From the NCBI GenBank assembly GCA_002633005.1, contig NMRA01000255.1, positions 10,632 through 55,831 on the forward strand: a stretch of DNA of 45,200 nt, given 5' to 3'. The DNA is from Phoronis australis (Eukaryota; Phoronida; Phoronidae). This document shows, one piece after another, positions 44,493 through 45,200 of the stretch. How positions within the stretch are numbered: the stretch's first letter is position 1; every line of letters starts with the position of its first letter. The notes under the pieces were generated by a model. The model was not told the origin of the DNA, did no database searches, and saw only the letters and a list, made by a program, of their open reading frames with translations. Made by a program: the position numbers and the translations under genes.

Positions 44493-45200
44493 CTTGTTGT
44501 GTTGTGTTGGCACGACTGCAGACTACATTTTTGGATGATTGATATAAAATTTACATACGACGGACATGAAAGTTACCAAGAGGTTGAAGCCAAATGTTTG
44601 TGATCTAAATGGGAAACAGAATGATATCGTGGAGGACATTTCTTGTTTTCAAGGTTCTCGAAACCAAACCTCAGACTCTTTCTGAAAACCAGTGTATGAA
44701 CTAAGGAATATTAGAAGTTTACTCGGCCCGGGTGATGCCTACGTCGGGCACGACAGTTGTAGGGGCGTTTTTTAGGCTCACAACAGTCGTCTCTGAGTTC
44801 AATGGTAACATGATCGTTCGTGTGTTACATACCTAATATTTGTTTATTTTAAAAGATTCTTATGGTTAAATGACCACATTATCTGTAAAACGCGTTTTGT
44901 GGATTTAACTACTGTATCTCACATCGTTGAGCAGTGGAGTGGGATCAGCATCAGTCAGATACTCACACTGATGAATCACGTGGCTTCAAGATTACTCCGG
45001 TATGGATGTTACAATTTGTGTTATTGGTTCTTGGTTACATTTTCAAAATTACATAGGTGGATTTAGAGGGGGGGGGGACCCAGGGGGCCCACCCCCCCTT
45101 GGCTGCCGCAAGGAAAGTGAAACAGCAATAGCGTAAAGCTTGAACGGGAAATGTTGAGTGAGTAACCAGGATCGGTAGCGGAGAAGTGGGGGGGGGGGGG
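44493..45200. other. Right end of window, no gene recognised
   Basis: Beyond duplication copy B. Near 45056-45100, GTGGATTTAGAGGGG followed by G and C runs resembles the end of the element at 23341-23568. The window ends in a G run (about 45188-45200). No coding sequence recognised. Confidence 0.5.

Overview
The window is animal (metazoan) nuclear DNA: AT-rich, intron-bearing and full of short non-autonomous DNA transposons, LINE remnants and microsatellites. Three protein-coding loci can be read directly. A gustatory-receptor-like (GRL) gene, a family known from protostomes, cnidarians, placozoans, echinoderms and hemichordates but not, as far as I know, from vertebrates, points to an invertebrate. 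A marine non-chordate is my inference; the species cannot be fixed from the sequence.

1-20,200: one complete housekeeping gene on the minus strand, SF3A3 (SF3a60, splicing factor 3A subunit 3). It can be assembled as 15 coding exons with GT-AG introns and consistent phase, giving a 502-residue protein (human: 501). Its introns carry most of the repeats of this half. The 1911-4672 intron holds a composite repeat with a CTCF-like motif about every 145 bp, interrupted by a solo-LTR-like insertion. Intron 7393-9615 holds a 1.6-kb element with 35-bp inverted ends. The 7-kb first intron holds a 466-bp MITE and a long-inverted-repeat element with a hAT-like element nested inside it.

20,200-25,344: intergenic DNA with a LINE tail and a small inverted-repeat element; no gene recognised.

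25,345-44,492: a direct segmental duplication. Copy A (25,345-31,752) and copy B (37,286-44,492) lie about 5.5 kb apart. Each holds the 5' part of the GRL gene (minus strand) and, pointing away from it, a small secreted cysteine-rich peptide gene of CS-alpha-beta (defensin / K-channel-toxin-like) type (plus strand). In copy B both genes look intact: GRL has three exons (33,989-37,670, 421 aa, ending with the family signature TYFLVLVQF), and the peptide gene has a signal-peptide exon plus a cysteine-domain exon. In copy A both are broken: GRL is a 5' fragment with a 1-nt insertion and a stop, and the peptide gene has lost its splice donor (GT to GG) and carries a 2-nt deletion.

Transposons date the events. 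A TTA-flanked MITE and a LINE tail are in both copies, so they predate the duplication. A TTAA-flanked element only in A, and a 9-bp-TSD element plus a 546-bp segment only in B, are probably later. 44,493-45,200 holds no recognised gene.
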